From positions 1 through 54,372 of the forward strand of contig NZ_JAGPWC010000032.1 of NCBI RefSeq assembly GCF_018119405.1: DNA of 54,372 nucleotides, read 5' to 3'. The notes beneath the pieces are model-generated. The model made no database searches and was not told where the DNA came from. It saw only the letters and a program-made list of their open reading frames with translations. Numbering within the stretch: position 1 is the first letter of the stretch; every line of letters begins with the position of its first letter. The position numbers were made by a program, and so were the translations under genes. The stretch comes from Massilia sp. ST3. GTDB taxonomy: Bacteria; Pseudomonadota; Gammaproteobacteria; Burkholderiales; Burkholderiaceae_D. Below are positions 23,402 to 32,049 of the stretch, one piece after another.

Positions 23402-24751
23402 TTAGCGGGCGCGCGCGGGGCGGGAGGCTTGCGGGGGGCGCGGGCCGCTGCGCTTGGCGCCGGCGGGGGCGCCGCCCGGGGTGCGCGGTTTGTTGCCGGG
23501 ATTGCCCGGGTTGCCGCCACGGCCGCCGTTAGGACGGCCGCGGTTCGCGTGGCCCGGGGCGCCGCTGCGCAGCTGGATCGGCTGCGGCTTGGCGTTCATG
23601 TCCGGCTCGAAGCCCGGGATCACGTGACGCGGCAGGGTCTGCTTGATCAGCTTCTCGATGTCCTTCAGCATCTGGTGCTCGTCCACGCACACCAGCGACA
23701 CCGCTTCGCCCGTCGCGCCGGCGCGGCCGGTACGGCCGATACGGTGCACATAGTCTTCCGGCACGTTCGGCAGGTCGTAGTTCACCACGTGCGGAAGCTG
23801 GTCGATGTCGATGCCGCGCGCCGCGATGTCGGTCGCCACCAGCACCTGCAGGCTGCCGTCCTTGAACTCGGCCAGCGCCTTGGTGCGCGCCGACTGGCTC
23901 TTGTTGCCGTGGATCGCCATCGCGCCGATGCCGTCCTTGCCCAGCTGTTCCACCAGCTTGTTGGCGCCGTGCTTGGTGCGCGTGAACACCAGTACCTGGT
24001 GCCACTTGTTCGACTTGATCAGGTGCGACAGCATCGGGTGCTTCTTGTCGCGGTCGACCGGGTGGATCTTTTGCGCGATCACTTCCACGGTCGAATTGCG
24101 GCGCGCCACTTCGATCGATTGCGGGTTGTTCAGCAGGCGGTCGGCCAGGGCCTTGATGTCGTCCGAGAAAGTGGCCGAGAACAGCAGGTTCTGGCGCTTC
24201 GGCGGCAGCAGGGCCAGCACCTTGCGGATGTCGTGGATGAAGCCCATGTCCAGCATGCGGTCGGCTTCGTCCAGGATCAGGATTTCGATCTTGCTCAGGT
24301 CGACGGTGCCCTGGCCGGCGTGGTCCAGCAGGCGGCCCGGCGTCGCCACCAGGATGTCCACGCCATGCTTGAGCAGCTTGATCTGCGGATTGATGCCGAC
24401 GCCGCCGAAGATCACGGCGGAATTCAGGTTGGTGTACTTGCCGTACACGCGCACGCTTTCCTCGACCTGGGCCGCGAGTTCGCGGGTCGGGGTCAGGACC
24501 AGGGCGCGGATGGCGCGCGGCGCGGTCTTGTTGCGCAGGGTAGCGCCCACCTTGTCGGTCGACAGGCGGTGCAGGATCGGCAGGGTGAAGCCGGCGGTCT
24601 TGCCGGTGCCGGTCTGGGCGCCGGCCAGCAGGTCGCCGCCGTTCAGGACGGCGGGGATGGCCTGGGCCTGGATGGGCGTCGGGGCGGTGTAACCCTGTTC
24701 GGTGACCGCGCGGACGATAACATCGGACAAGCCAAGTGTAGAAAAGGACAT
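23402..24751 (-). CDS. rhlE: DEAD-box RNA helicase RhlE
   Basis: 449-aa ATP-dependent RNA helicase acting in ribosome assembly and RNA turnover, often cold-induced. Motifs in order: Q motif GYTAPTPIQ, Walker [19 protein letters not shown] ([10 protein letters not shown]), SAT (FSATFS), ARGIDI and [10 protein letters not shown]. The C-terminal tail after residue about 385 is Arg/Gly/Pro-rich ([21 protein letters not shown]), typical of RhlE and likely to bind RNA. A strong promoter overlapped by a palindrome lies at 24893-24925, leaving a 5' leader of about 130 bases. Confidence 0.95.
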   Translation of the reverse strand: MSFSTLGLSDVIVRAVTEQGYTAPTPIQAQAIPAVLNGGDLLAGAQTGTGKTAGFTLPILHRLSTDKVGATLRNKTAPRAIRALVLTPTRELAAQVEESVRVYGKYTNLNSAVIFGGVGINPQIKLLKHGVDILVATPGRLLDHAGQGTVDLSKIEILILDEADRMLDMGFIHDIRKVLALLPPKRQNLLFSATFSDDIKALADRLLNNPQSIEVARRNSTVEVIAQKIHPVDRDKKHPMLSHLIKSNKWHQVLVFTRTKHGANKLVEQLGKDGIGAMAIHGNKSQSARTKALAEFKDGSLQVLVATDIAARGIDIDQLPHVVNYDLPNVPEDYVHRIGRTGRAGATGEAVSLVCVDEHQMLKDIEKLIKQTLPRHVIPGFEPDMNAKPQPIQLRSGAPGHANRGRPNGGRGGNPGNPGNKPRTPGGAPAGAKRSGPRPPQASRPARAR

Positions 24752-25036
24752 AAATTCTCAGTAAAGAGTGGCCCGTCGCCATCGAAGGCGCCAGTCCAGG
24801 AACTCGGATCGGATTAGTGCAGGCGGGCGGCCGAGCCGCATCCCGCCCGGACGCTGCCGCAGTTCGACGATCGAAGGCTGCGGCTAGCCGGGATTATAGT
24901 GAAAATGTTTCACTATGGAAAGTTTTGTGGAGGACACGCGGATCGCGCGTGGCAGACAACCGGGGCACTTTCAGCCGATGGACGCGGGATGTCGCAAGCA
25001 AGTGCTTGCCGCCATCCCGGTAACACGGAGGGTATT
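24752..25036 (-). promoter_or_regulatory. rhlE leader and promoter region
   Basis: 285 gene-free bases between suhB (ends 25037) and rhlE (starts 24751), same strand. It holds the rhlE promoter (-10 TATAAT at 24893-24898 on the minus strand) and a perfect 21-bp palindrome ATAGTGAAA-ATG-TTTCACTAT (24896-24916). A long hairpin after suhB (24986-25018, GGGATG...GCAAGC...GCTTGC...CATCCC) is also present. The remaining leader of about 130 bases is GC-rich and may fold. Confidence 0.7.
24893..24921 (-). promoter_or_regulatory. rhlE promoter with overlapping operator-like palindrome
   Basis: On the minus strand TTTCCA (-35-like) is followed by 17 bases and a consensus TATAAT. The spacer and -10 overlap the 21-bp palindrome ATAGTGAAA-ATG-TTTCACTAT (24896-24916). 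A repressor bound there would block RNA polymerase. The regulator is not evident. Confidence 0.65.
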
Positions 25037-25825
25037 TTACGCGAAAGGCGAGAGCAGCGGGATCAGCCCCCCAAATACCTTCGGGCCGGCGGCGATGACG
25101 TCGCCCTTGTGCAGGTAATCCGACTCGCCGCTGAACTCGCCGACGATGCCGCCCGCTTCGGTCACCAGCAGGGCGCCGGCGGCGATATCCCAGACCTTCA
25201 GGCCCTTCTCGAAGTAGCCGTCGATGCGGCCGGCGGCGACGTTCGCCAGTTCCAGCGCGGCCGAGCCGCCGCTGCGCACGCCGTGGCTGCGCGAGGCGAC
25301 GACTTCGTACATGCGCAGGTACTCGGCCAGCGCGCGCGGGTCCGGGCCATGGCCGGCGGACAGCAGGGCGCGCGCGATGCGGTCGGTGCTGCGCACGCGG
25401 ATACGCTTGTCGTTCAGGTAGGCGCCGGCGCCCTTGGTGGCGGTGAACAGGTCGTTGCGGACCGGGTCGTAAACCAGGGCCTGGGTGATCACGCCGCGCT
25501 GTTGCAGGGCGATCGAGATGCAGTAGTTGGGGTAGCCGTGCAGGAAGTTGGTGGTGCCGTCGATCGGGTCGATGATCCACACATATTCACTCTCGTCGTT
25601 CAGGTTGCTGGACGCGCCGCTTTCCTCGGCCAGGATCGCGTGACCCGGGTAGGCCTTCAGCAGGGTCTCGACGATCGCCTGTTCCGCCGCCTGGTCGACG
25701 TCGGTAACGAAATCGTTGTGTTGCTTTTCAGAGACGGTAATGCGGTCGATATCGAAGGACGCGCGGTTGATGACGGTGGCGGCGCGGCGAGCGGCCTTGA
25801 TGGCCGTGTTGAGCATTGGGTGCAT
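25037..25825 (-). CDS. suhB: Inositol monophosphatase family protein SuhB
   Basis: 262-aa Mg-dependent, Li-sensitive phosphatase. Metal-site motifs: AEESG (Glu), WIIDPIDGTTNF (the DPxDGT signature) and WDIAAGALLVTEAGG near the C-terminus. Length and the SuhB-like N-terminus (MHPMLNTAIKAARRA) fit E. coli SuhB, which also acts as an rRNA antitermination factor. It is divergent from trmJ, with the shared promoter region at 25826-26006. This suhB-trmJ divergence is commonly seen in betaproteobacteria and supports both calls. Confidence 0.93.
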   Translation of the reverse strand: MHPMLNTAIKAARRAATVINRASFDIDRITVSEKQHNDFVTDVDQAAEQAIVETLLKAYPGHAILAEESGASSNLNDESEYVWIIDPIDGTTNFLHGYPNYCISIALQQRGVITQALVYDPVRNDLFTATKGAGAYLNDKRIRVRSTDRIARALLSAGHGPDPRALAEYLRMYEVVASRSHGVRSGGSAALELANVAAGRIDGYFEKGLKVWDIAAGALLVTEAGGIVGEFSGESDYLHKGDVIAAGPKVFGGLIPLLSPFA

Positions 25826-26006
25826 GGAGGCTTTTCCGTGAAAAAACGCGAACGGCCCACGAACGCACGCAGGCGCTGTGAACGGTCAGCTTTGAGAGTG
25901 AATTAAAGAGCAAAGCGGTGTCGAACCCGTTACAATCGCGAGCCAAAGTTTTGCAACCTCACCCGCTTTCGAACCGTTCGCACACCGCGCGATGGCGCTA
26001 TTGTAA

Positions 26007-26768
26007 ATGAACCCGACCCAAACCGACACTTCTCTTTTCACCCGGCTGCGCTTTGTGCTGGTCGAAACCAGCCGCGCGGGCAACATCGGCGCGGTGGCGC
26101 GGGCCATGAAGACGATGGGGTTCGGCGACCTGGTGCTGGTCACGCCCAAATGCGAGGATCCGCTGAACGATGCGGAAGCGGTGGCCTTCGCCAGCGGCGC
26201 GGGCGACGTGCTGCAGGGCGCCCGCATCGTGGGCAGCATCGGCGAAGCCCTGGAAGGCTGCAACTTCGCGGCCGCGGTGTCGGCCAGATTGCGCGAGTTC
26301 TCGCCGCCGGTCTGGACGCCGCGCGCCTTCTCGAGCCATGCGGCGGGGCTGCCGGAACTGCGCCCGGCGGTAGTGCTCGGCAACGAGCGGGTCGGCCTGC
26401 CGAACCACATCGTCGAGGGGTGCAACGTCCTGATCAACATTCCGGCCAATCCGGATTATTCCTCGCTCAACCTGTCGCAGGCGGCCCAGGTGCTGGCCTA
26501 CGAGGCGCGCCTGGCGGCCACCGGCGACGGCGTCGACCTGCGCGGCGTGGGCTTCCATGGCGACGCGGCCAGCGTCACGCAGATCGAAGGCATGTACGCG
26601 CACCTCGAAGAAGCGCTGGCGGCGGTCGGCTTCCTCAAGGCCGGCAATCCCGGCAAGCTGATGCCGCGCCTGAAGCGCCTGTTCGCGCGCACCCAGCTGG
26701 AGACCGAAGAGGTCAACATCCTGCGCGGCATCGCGCGCCAGATCCTCAAGCACGCGCCGAAAAACTAG
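26007..26768 (+). CDS. trmJ: tRNA (cytidine/uridine-2'-O-)-methyltransferase TrmJ
   Basis: 253-aa SPOUT methyltransferase that methylates the 2'-O of position 32 in tRNAs using SAM. The trefoil-knot motifs are VETSRAGNIGAVARAMKTMGF (motif 1), AVVLGNERVGLPNH (motif 2) and INIPANPDYSSLNLSQAAQVLAYE (motif 3). A C-terminal helical extension (about residues 175-253, EGMYAHLEEALAAVGFL...LKRLFARTQLETEEVNILRGI) is the TrmJ-specific dimer tail. Divergent from suhB. Confidence 0.95.
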   Translation: MNPTQTDTSLFTRLRFVLVETSRAGNIGAVARAMKTMGFGDLVLVTPKCEDPLNDAEAVAFASGAGDVLQGARIVGSIGEALEGCNFAAAVSARLREFSPPVWTPRAFSSHAAGLPELRPAVVLGNERVGLPNHIVEGCNVLINIPANPDYSSLNLSQAAQVLAYEARLAATGDGVDLRGVGFHGDAASVTQIEGMYAHLEEALAAVGFLKAGNPGKLMPRLKRLFARTQLETEEVNILRGIARQILKHAPKN

Positions 26769-26793
26769 GCAAACAGTCTTTGCATCGCGGCGG

Positions 26794-27420
26794 CTAACTG
26801 CAAATATTGTTTAGTTCGAATCCGTAGCGGGCCCGGACCGCGTCCACGTAGCGCCGGCGCGAACTGCGCGCCCGATCGTGCGGCGCGAACGGGCTGCTGG
26901 CCCGGTCCAGCACATCCACCGCCTCCTTAAGGCGCGCCAGGTCGGCGGCCTGTGAGCCTGTCTCCTCGCGGATCACGCAGATGGCCAGCTCTTTCGCTGC
27001 GATGTCTTCCGGCAGGCCCGTCCGGGTGCACAGGCCGTAGGTCCCGTCCAGGAAGTGGCGCCATTCCTCGCGCAGGTGCGCCTCCAGGCCCGCGTTCAGT
27101 TTCGCATCCAGGCTGCGCAAGGGCAGGGCCGCCAGCGCCTCGCGGTAGCGGCGCGCGAACAGCGTGAACGGCGCCAGCTCGGTTGCTCCGAGCGCGCCGA
27201 TCCAGGCTGCACAACCCTTCGCGTAATACGCGATCGCGTGTTCCTCGGCATGCGCGCCAAAGAAGGAATCGCAACCGAGCGCAAGGCGCAGCCGATAGGA
27301 CGGCTGCGGCGTCGCGCCGTCGCGGACCAGGCTGTCGAGATGCGCGCCGCTCACGCCGGCGCAGGCCAGCAGTTGTTCGCGGGTGAAGAAATGCCGGTCG
27401 AGGTAGTCGATGAGTTCCAT
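26794..27420 (-). CDS. DUF6058-like protein
   Basis: 208 aa, soluble, largely helical. It opens MELIDYLDRHFFTREQLLACAGVSGAHLDSLVRDGATPQPSYRL, which resembles a MerR-like or zinc-less HTH segment, then has GAHAEEHAIAYYAKGCAAWIG and FARRYREALAAL. The layout recalls proteins catalogued as DUF6058 ('natural product biosynthesis'), an attribution I make from memory with modest confidence. Function unknown. It is convergent with trmJ with a 25-base gap and appears monocistronic. Confidence 0.65.
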   Translation of the reverse strand: MELIDYLDRHFFTREQLLACAGVSGAHLDSLVRDGATPQPSYRLRLALGCDSFFGAHAEEHAIAYYAKGCAAWIGALGATELAPFTLFARRYREALAALPLRSLDAKLNAGLEAHLREEWRHFLDGTYGLCTRTGLPEDIAAKELAICVIREETGSQAADLARLKEAVDVLDRASSPFAPHDRARSSRRRYVDAVRARYGFELNNICS

Positions 27421-27556
27421 GAGGCCATGTTAGCCGGGTAGCGGCGCATGACGCTTCGCTGCGCATCGAAGCATGCTGCTAGACGAAGCCCTCTAATCCG
27501 GCCCGCTGGCGGGGCTTTCGTTTTATCCTACCCGTAGAAAAACACAAGAGAGAAGC

Positions 27557-28078
27557 ATGGGGACATCACGCAGGACTTTCCTGAAAGCGGGCGGCCTGGC
27601 CGCCCTGGTGCTGGCCGGGGGCGGGGCCTGGTACCGCGCTACCCACGCCGGCACGCCGCACCGTTTCGCGCTCGACGGCGAAGCGCGCGCCGCGCTGCAC
27701 GCGATCGCGCCGGCGATCCTGGCCGGCGCCTTGCCGCCGGAACCCGACCGGCGCCGCCAGGCGCTGGACGCCGCCGTCGCAGGCGTGCACACCGCCATCC
27801 TGGGCTTGCCGCCCGCCACGCAAAAGGAGGTGCAGGACCTGTTCGGCCTGCTCGCCCTGGCGCCGGCGCGGCGCCTGCTGACCGGGGTTTCCGATGGCTG
27901 GGAGAACGCCAGTCCCGAGCAGGTGAGCGCCTTCCTCCAGGACTGGCGCCTGCACCGCCTGGGGTTGTTGCGCACGGCCTACCAGGCGCTGCACGATCTG
28001 GTGCTGGGCGCCTGGTACGCCCAGCCGTCGACCTGGGAAGCGATCGGCTATCCCGGTCCGCTCAAGGAGCTGGCATGA
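27557..28078 (+). CDS. Tat-exported small subunit-like protein of the GMC oxidoreductase
   Basis: 173 aa. A twin-arginine signal (SRRTFLKAGGLAALVLAGGGAWY) directs folded export. The mature part has the helical layout of gluconate/sorbitol dehydrogenase subunit 3-like proteins (ALHAIAPAILAGALPPEPDRRRQALDAAVAGVHTAILGLPP, then YQALHDLVLGAWYAQPSTWEAIGYPGP). Its stop overlaps the start of the GMC gene by four bases (ATGA). The GMC partner has no signal of its own, so co-export piggy-backed on this Tat signal is the natural reading. Confidence 0.85.
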   Translation: MGTSRRTFLKAGGLAALVLAGGGAWYRATHAGTPHRFALDGEARAALHAIAPAILAGALPPEPDRRRQALDAAVAGVHTAILGLPPATQKEVQDLFGLLALAPARRLLTGVSDGWENASPEQVSAFLQDWRLHRLGLLRTAYQALHDLVLGAWYAQPSTWEAIGYPGPLKELA

Positions 28079-29700
28079 GCAAGGAACTCATCATCCCCGA
28101 CCCGATCGCGGCCGGCCTGGCGCGCGGCTGGAAGGTCATCGACGCTGCTTCCCTGGACGAGGACCGCGCGCTGGAGGCCGACGTCGTCATCGTCGGCAGC
28201 GGCGCGGGCGGCGGCATCAGCGCCGAGATCCTGGCCCGTTCCGGCCTGTCCGTGATCCTGGTCGAGGAGGGCTCCCTGAAATCCTCGCGCGACTTCAACA
28301 TGCGCGAGGCCGAGGCCTATCCCGCGCTGTACCAGGAATCGGCGGCGCGCAAGAGCGCCGACAAGGGCATCGACATCCTGCAGGGCCGCACCGTAGGCGG
28401 CTCGACCACGGTCAACTGGACCTCGAGCTTCCGCACCCCGCCCGACACCCTGGCCTGGTGGCAGCGTCAGTACACGCTGCCCGGCGCCACCGTCGAGGCC
28501 ACCGCGCCCTGGTTCGCCATGGCCGAGCGGCGCCTGAAGGTCGGCGACTGGCAGGCCGCCCCCAACGAGAACAACGACATCCTGCGCCGCGGGGCCGACA
28601 AGCTCGGCATCCCGACCGGCTTCATCCGCCGCAACGTGAACGGCTGCTGGAACCTAGGCTATTGCGGCATGGGCTGCCCGACCAATGCCAAGCAGTCGAT
28701 GCTGGTGACGACGATTCCCGTGGCGCTCGACCATGGCGCGACGCTGGTAACGCGCGCGCGGGCCGAACGGCTGGCGATCCGCAAGGGGCAGGTCGAGGAA
28801 CTGGTCTGCCATGCCCTCGGGGCCGACGGGCTGGCGCCCACGGGACGCGTACTGCGCCTGCGCGCGCGCCACTACGTGGTGGCGGGCGGCGCCATCAATT
28901 CGCCGGCGCTGCTGCTGCGCTCCGGCGCACCCGACCCCAGCGGCATGCTGGGCCGGCGCACCTTCCTGCACCCGACCCTGATCTCGGCCGCCTTCTTCCC
29001 CCAGCGCGTGGACGCCTGGGCCGGCGCGCCGCAGACCGTCTATTCCGACCACTTCCTGCACACCGGTCCGGTCGACGGGCCGATGGGCTACAAGCTCGAG
29101 GCGCCGCCGCTGCACCCGCTGCTGCTGGCCACCAAGATGAGCGGCTTCGGCCAGGACCACGCGGCGACCATGCGCGACTTCCCGCACATGCACGCCATGC
29201 TGGCCCTGCTGCGCGACGGCTTCCACCCCGAGTCGCAGGGCGGCCGGGTGCGCCTGCGCGCCGATGGCAGCCCGGAGCTCGACTATCCGCTGAACGAGTA
29301 CTTGTGGGACGGCGCGCGCCGCGCGCTGCTCAGCATGGCCGAGATCCAGTTCGCGGCCGGCGCGCGCGAGGTCCAGGTCGGGCACGAGATGGCGCCGCGC
29401 TACGCCAGCTGGCAAGCGGCGAAGAAGGCCATCCCGGAACTGCCGCAGCGCATCCACCTGACGCGCGTGGTGTCGGCCCACGTGATGGGCGGCTGCGCCA
29501 TGTCCGGCGACGAACGCCTGGGCGTGACCGACGCCGACGGGCGCTACCGCGGCCTGGCCAACCTGTCGGTGCACGACGGCTCGCTGTTCCCGACCTCGAT
29601 CGGCGCCAACCCGCAGCTGAGCATCTATGGATTGACGACGCGCCTGGCCAGCACCCTGGCCGCGGCGCTGATGGGGCGGCCGGCGGAGCCCCTGGCATAG
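28075..29700 (+). CDS. GMC-family FAD-dependent oxidoreductase
   Basis: 541-aa flavoprotein. Rossmann motif VVIVGSGAGGG (residues 38-47), GRTVGGSTTVNW (FAD-proximal GMC signature) and the C-terminal active-site region HVMGGCAMSGDERLGVTDADGRYRG with catalytic His, then SIGANPQLSIYGLTTRLA. The GYCGMGCP segment is a Cys-rich element seen in membrane-bound alcohol/sorbitol dehydrogenase-type GMCs. It is encoded in a tight unit with the Tat-signal small protein and, 4 bases later, a lipase-like hydrolase. Substrate probably an alcohol or sterol-like compound; not determinable from sequence. Confidence 0.9.
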   Translation: MSKELIIPDPIAAGLARGWKVIDAASLDEDRALEADVVIVGSGAGGGISAEILARSGLSVILVEEGSLKSSRDFNMREAEAYPALYQESAARKSADKGIDILQGRTVGGSTTVNWTSSFRTPPDTLAWWQRQYTLPGATVEATAPWFAMAERRLKVGDWQAAPNENNDILRRGADKLGIPTGFIRRNVNGCWNLGYCGMGCPTNAKQSMLVTTIPVALDHGATLVTRARAERLAIRKGQVEELVCHALGADGLAPTGRVLRLRARHYVVAGGAINSPALLLRSGAPDPSGMLGRRTFLHPTLISAAFFPQRVDAWAGAPQTVYSDHFLHTGPVDGPMGYKLEAPPLHPLLLATKMSGFGQDHAATMRDFPHMHAMLALLRDGFHPESQGGRVRLRADGSPELDYPLNEYLWDGARRALLSMAEIQFAAGAREVQVGHEMAPRYASWQAAKKAIPELPQRIHLTRVVSAHVMGGCAMSGDERLGVTDADGRYRGLANLSVHDGSLFPTSIGANPQLSIYGLTTRLASTLAAALMGRPAEPLA

Positions 29701-29704
29701 ATCG

Positions 29705-30607
29705 ATGAGCGCGCGCTGGATCCTCAGGCTGATCATCCTGGTGCAGGCGCTGGCGGCGCTCGGCATCGGGGTGGCGCTGAGCGAAGCCGGCGCCAGCCGC
29801 TGGATCGCCTTCGGCGCCGGCCTGGGCGCCGTGGTGCTGGTGCGCCTGCTCATCAACGCCAACAACTTCGTGATGAGCGCGCGCTGCGCCAGTCCTACAC
29901 CGCATGAATTCCGCCTCGACCCGTTCGGCAGCCTGCGCCTGTTCGCCGAGGAGTTCATGTCCAGCATGCTGTACGCGAACTGGCACGGGCCGCGCGCGGT
30001 GCCGCGCACCCGCATTTATCCGTCCTCCACCTTGCCGCCGGTCCTGCTGGTGCACGGCTACGGCTGCAACAGCGGCTACTGGGGCCAGCTGGCGCGGCGC
30101 CTCGACGCCGCCGGCATCAGCCACGCTTCGCTCGACCTGGAGCCGGTCACCGGCGACATCGACGGCTACGCCCAACTGGTCCAGCATGCGGTCGAGGCCC
30201 TGCGCCGCGCCAGCGGGGCGGCGCGCGTGACGCTGGTGGCGCACAGCATGGGCGGCCTGGTGGCGCGCGCCTGGATGCGCGCCTACGGCACCGCCCACGT
30301 GGCGCGCGTGATCACCCTCGGCACGCCGCACCACGGCACCAGCCTGGCCGCCCTCGGCGTCGGCGCCAACGCGGTCCAGATGCGCCGCTCCAGCGCCTGG
30401 CTGCAGGCGCTGGGCGACGGCGAGAGCGCCGCCACGCGCGCCCTCATCACCTCGATCTACACCCACCACGACAACATCATCGCGCCCCAGACCTCGAGCG
30501 AGCTGGAAGGCGCGCGCAACCTGGCCTTCGGCGGCGTCGGCCACGTCGCCCTGGGCCGCAATCCGCGCGTGCTGGACGCGGTCATGCGCGAGCTCGCACG
30601 GCCCTAG
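29705..30607 (+). CDS. Alpha/beta-hydrolase, triacylglycerol-lipase-like
   Basis: 300 aa. Two N-terminal hydrophobic helices (about residues 4-25 and 32-52) anchor it in the membrane. The hydrolase domain starts at PPVLLVHGYGCNSGYW (oxyanion region), with nucleophile motif VAHSMGGLVARAW (GxSxG-type, SHSMGG) and TLGTPHHGTSLAALG, as in bacterial LipA-type lipases. A likely catalytic Asp/His pair is in THHDNIIAPQ and GGVGHVALG. It starts 4 bases after the GMC stop, so it belongs to the same operon. The substrate is unknown; an ester that feeds the oxidoreductase would fit. Confidence 0.87.
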   Translation: MSARWILRLIILVQALAALGIGVALSEAGASRWIAFGAGLGAVVLVRLLINANNFVMSARCASPTPHEFRLDPFGSLRLFAEEFMSSMLYANWHGPRAVPRTRIYPSSTLPPVLLVHGYGCNSGYWGQLARRLDAAGISHASLDLEPVTGDIDGYAQLVQHAVEALRRASGAARVTLVAHSMGGLVARAWMRAYGTAHVARVITLGTPHHGTSLAALGVGANAVQMRRSSAWLQALGDGESAATRALITSIYTHHDNIIAPQTSSELEGARNLAFGGVGHVALGRNPRVLDAVMRELARP

Positions 30608-30684
30608 AACCCCGCCATCCGGCCTACATCGCCGGAACCTCCGGCATGTTACAGTGACATCATTGCAGCATTCCGGAGCGTTCC

Positions 30685-31470
30685 GTGGCCCATATCCTCA
30701 TCATCGAAGACAATCCGGCGAATATCGAGCTGATGTCCTTCCTGCTCAGCGCCTACGGCCACACGCCCCTGGCCGCGCCCGACGGCGCGCGCGGGGTGGC
30801 GGCGGCGCGCAGCGAACGGCCCGACCTGGTGGCCTGCGACGTCAACCTGCCGGGCATGGACGGCTACGCCGTGCTGGCGGCCCTGAAGGCCGAGCCGGAA
30901 CTGGCCGCCATACCGGTCCTGGCCGTGACCGCACTGGCGATGGCGGGCGACCGCGAGCACGTGCTCGCGGCGGGCTTCGACGGCTACATCAGCAAGCCGA
31001 TCGAGCCGGAAAGCTTCGTGGCCGAGCTGGAAGCCTTCCTGCCGCCCGCCGCCGAAGCGGCGTCCAGTGTGCTGCTGGTCGAGGACGACGGCTTCATGCT
31101 GGGGGTGCTGGCCGACATGCTGTCCGGCCAGGACTACCGGGTGCTCACCGCCGCCTCGGGCGAGGAGGCCCTGGGTGTGCTGGAACGCGAGCCGGTCGAG
31201 GTGATCGTGTGCGACCAGGATATGCCGGGCATGACCGGCACCGCGCTGCTGGCCGAGGTGGCGCACCGCTACCCGGCGTCGGTAAGGCTGATGCTGACCG
31301 GCCAGAGCGACCTGGCCGAGATCGAGGCCGCGATGGCGGCCGGAGTCGTGGACGCCCACCATGCCAAGCCGGTGGCGGCCGGGGAGCTGCGCGGCCATGT
31401 GGAAGAGGCGCTGCGCCTGCACCGCAGGCGCGCCTCCTCCCATGGCTTCCAGGCCGGGCCCCCGCTTTAG
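30685..31470 (+). CDS. Tandem receiver-domain response regulator
   Basis: 261 aa, GTG start at 30685. Two receiver domains: the first (residues 2-120) with phosphoacceptor Asp52 (LVACDVNLPGMDG) and Lys104 (SKPIEP), the second (128-245) with Asp177 (VCDQDMPGMTG) and a HAKPV lysine. No DNA-binding or enzymatic output domain follows, only a short Arg-rich tail. Such proteins relay phosphoryl groups or act by protein contact. No cognate kinase is adjacent. The first receiver resembles the DivK/CheY-like single-domain group, the second the RpfG receiver. Confidence 0.88.
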   Translation: MAHILIIEDNPANIELMSFLLSAYGHTPLAAPDGARGVAAARSERPDLVACDVNLPGMDGYAVLAALKAEPELAAIPVLAVTALAMAGDREHVLAAGFDGYISKPIEPESFVAELEAFLPPAAEAASSVLLVEDDGFMLGVLADMLSGQDYRVLTAASGEEALGVLEREPVEVIVCDQDMPGMTGTALLAEVAHRYPASVRLMLTGQSDLAEIEAAMAAGVVDAHHAKPVAAGELRGHVEEALRLHRRRASSHGFQAGPPL

Positions 31471-31544
31471 GCATACCCGCTTTAGAAGACTGTTTCTAGC
31501 GTGCGCCCCTACAATGCCCGGATCGCATGCAGCCAGAGACCATC

Positions 31545-31970
31545 ATGACCAAGAAACTCACCCCTCCCGACGACGACGAGGCGCTCGCCCAGGCCGTCCG
31601 CGCGTCCGCCCGCCAGATCTGGCAGGCCGGTCTGGGCGCCTTCGCCAAGGCCCAGAAAGAGGGCGGGACCGCCTTCACCCGCCTGGTGCGCGACGGCAGC
31701 GAACTGCAGCGCTATGCGCGCGAAGTCGAAGACGCCACCGAGACCGTCAGCCGCTCGGCCGAACGGGCCAGCCGGCGCGGCACCAGCTCCTGGAACCAGC
31801 TCGAGCAGGTGTTCGAGGAGCGCGTGGCGCGCGCCCTGACCCGCATCGGCGCCCCGGCCGCGGCCGAGGTCGAGGCCCTGCAAGGGCGCGTGGCCGAGCT
31901 GGAAGCCCAGGTGGCCGAGCTGGCGCGGCGCCTGCCGCCGGCCGACGAACCGGGCGACGAGGCTGGTTGA
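31545..31970 (+). CDS. Phasin-family (PhaF/PhaI-like) protein
   Basis: 141 aa from ATG 31545; an in-frame ATG at 31527 lacks a better site. Phasins coat PHA granules. The N-terminal domain (about residues 12-75, ALAQAVRASARQIWQAGLGAFAKAQKEGGTAFTRLVRDG) matches the 'poly granule associated' family, with IWQAGLGAFAKAQ as its core. The C-terminal half is a coiled coil (VEALQGRVAELEAQVAELARRL), as in PhaF oligomerisation zippers. Next gene is a PhaD-like TetR regulator, supporting the PHA link. Confidence 0.9.
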   Translation: MTKKLTPPDDDEALAQAVRASARQIWQAGLGAFAKAQKEGGTAFTRLVRDGSELQRYAREVEDATETVSRSAERASRRGTSSWNQLEQVFEERVARALTRIGAPAAAEVEALQGRVAELEAQVAELARRLPPADEPGDEAG

Positions 31971-31991
31971 AAGAAACCGTGAAAGGAGGCA

Positions 31992-32020
31992 TTCTACGAA
32001 CGACCGTTCGATGTTATCCT
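31992..32020 (+). promoter_or_regulatory. Promoter with TetR-type operator
   Basis: The palindrome CGAACG-AC-CGTTCG (31997-32010) sits in the 17-base spacer between TTCTAC (-35-like, 31992-31997) and TATCCT (-10-like, 32015-32020), just ahead of the TetR-family gene at 32050. Such placement is typical of self-repressing TetR regulators. Confidence 0.6.
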
Positions 32021-32049
32021 TTCAGGAACACACTTTAACCTCGTCCTTC

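Noticed and set aside
27421..27556. A tRNA or small RNA in the gap before the Tat protein gene
   Set aside because: Only short inverted repeats (GCTTCG...CGAAGC) and a CCCGC...GGGG stem followed by TTTCGTTTT are present; no cloverleaf can be drawn.
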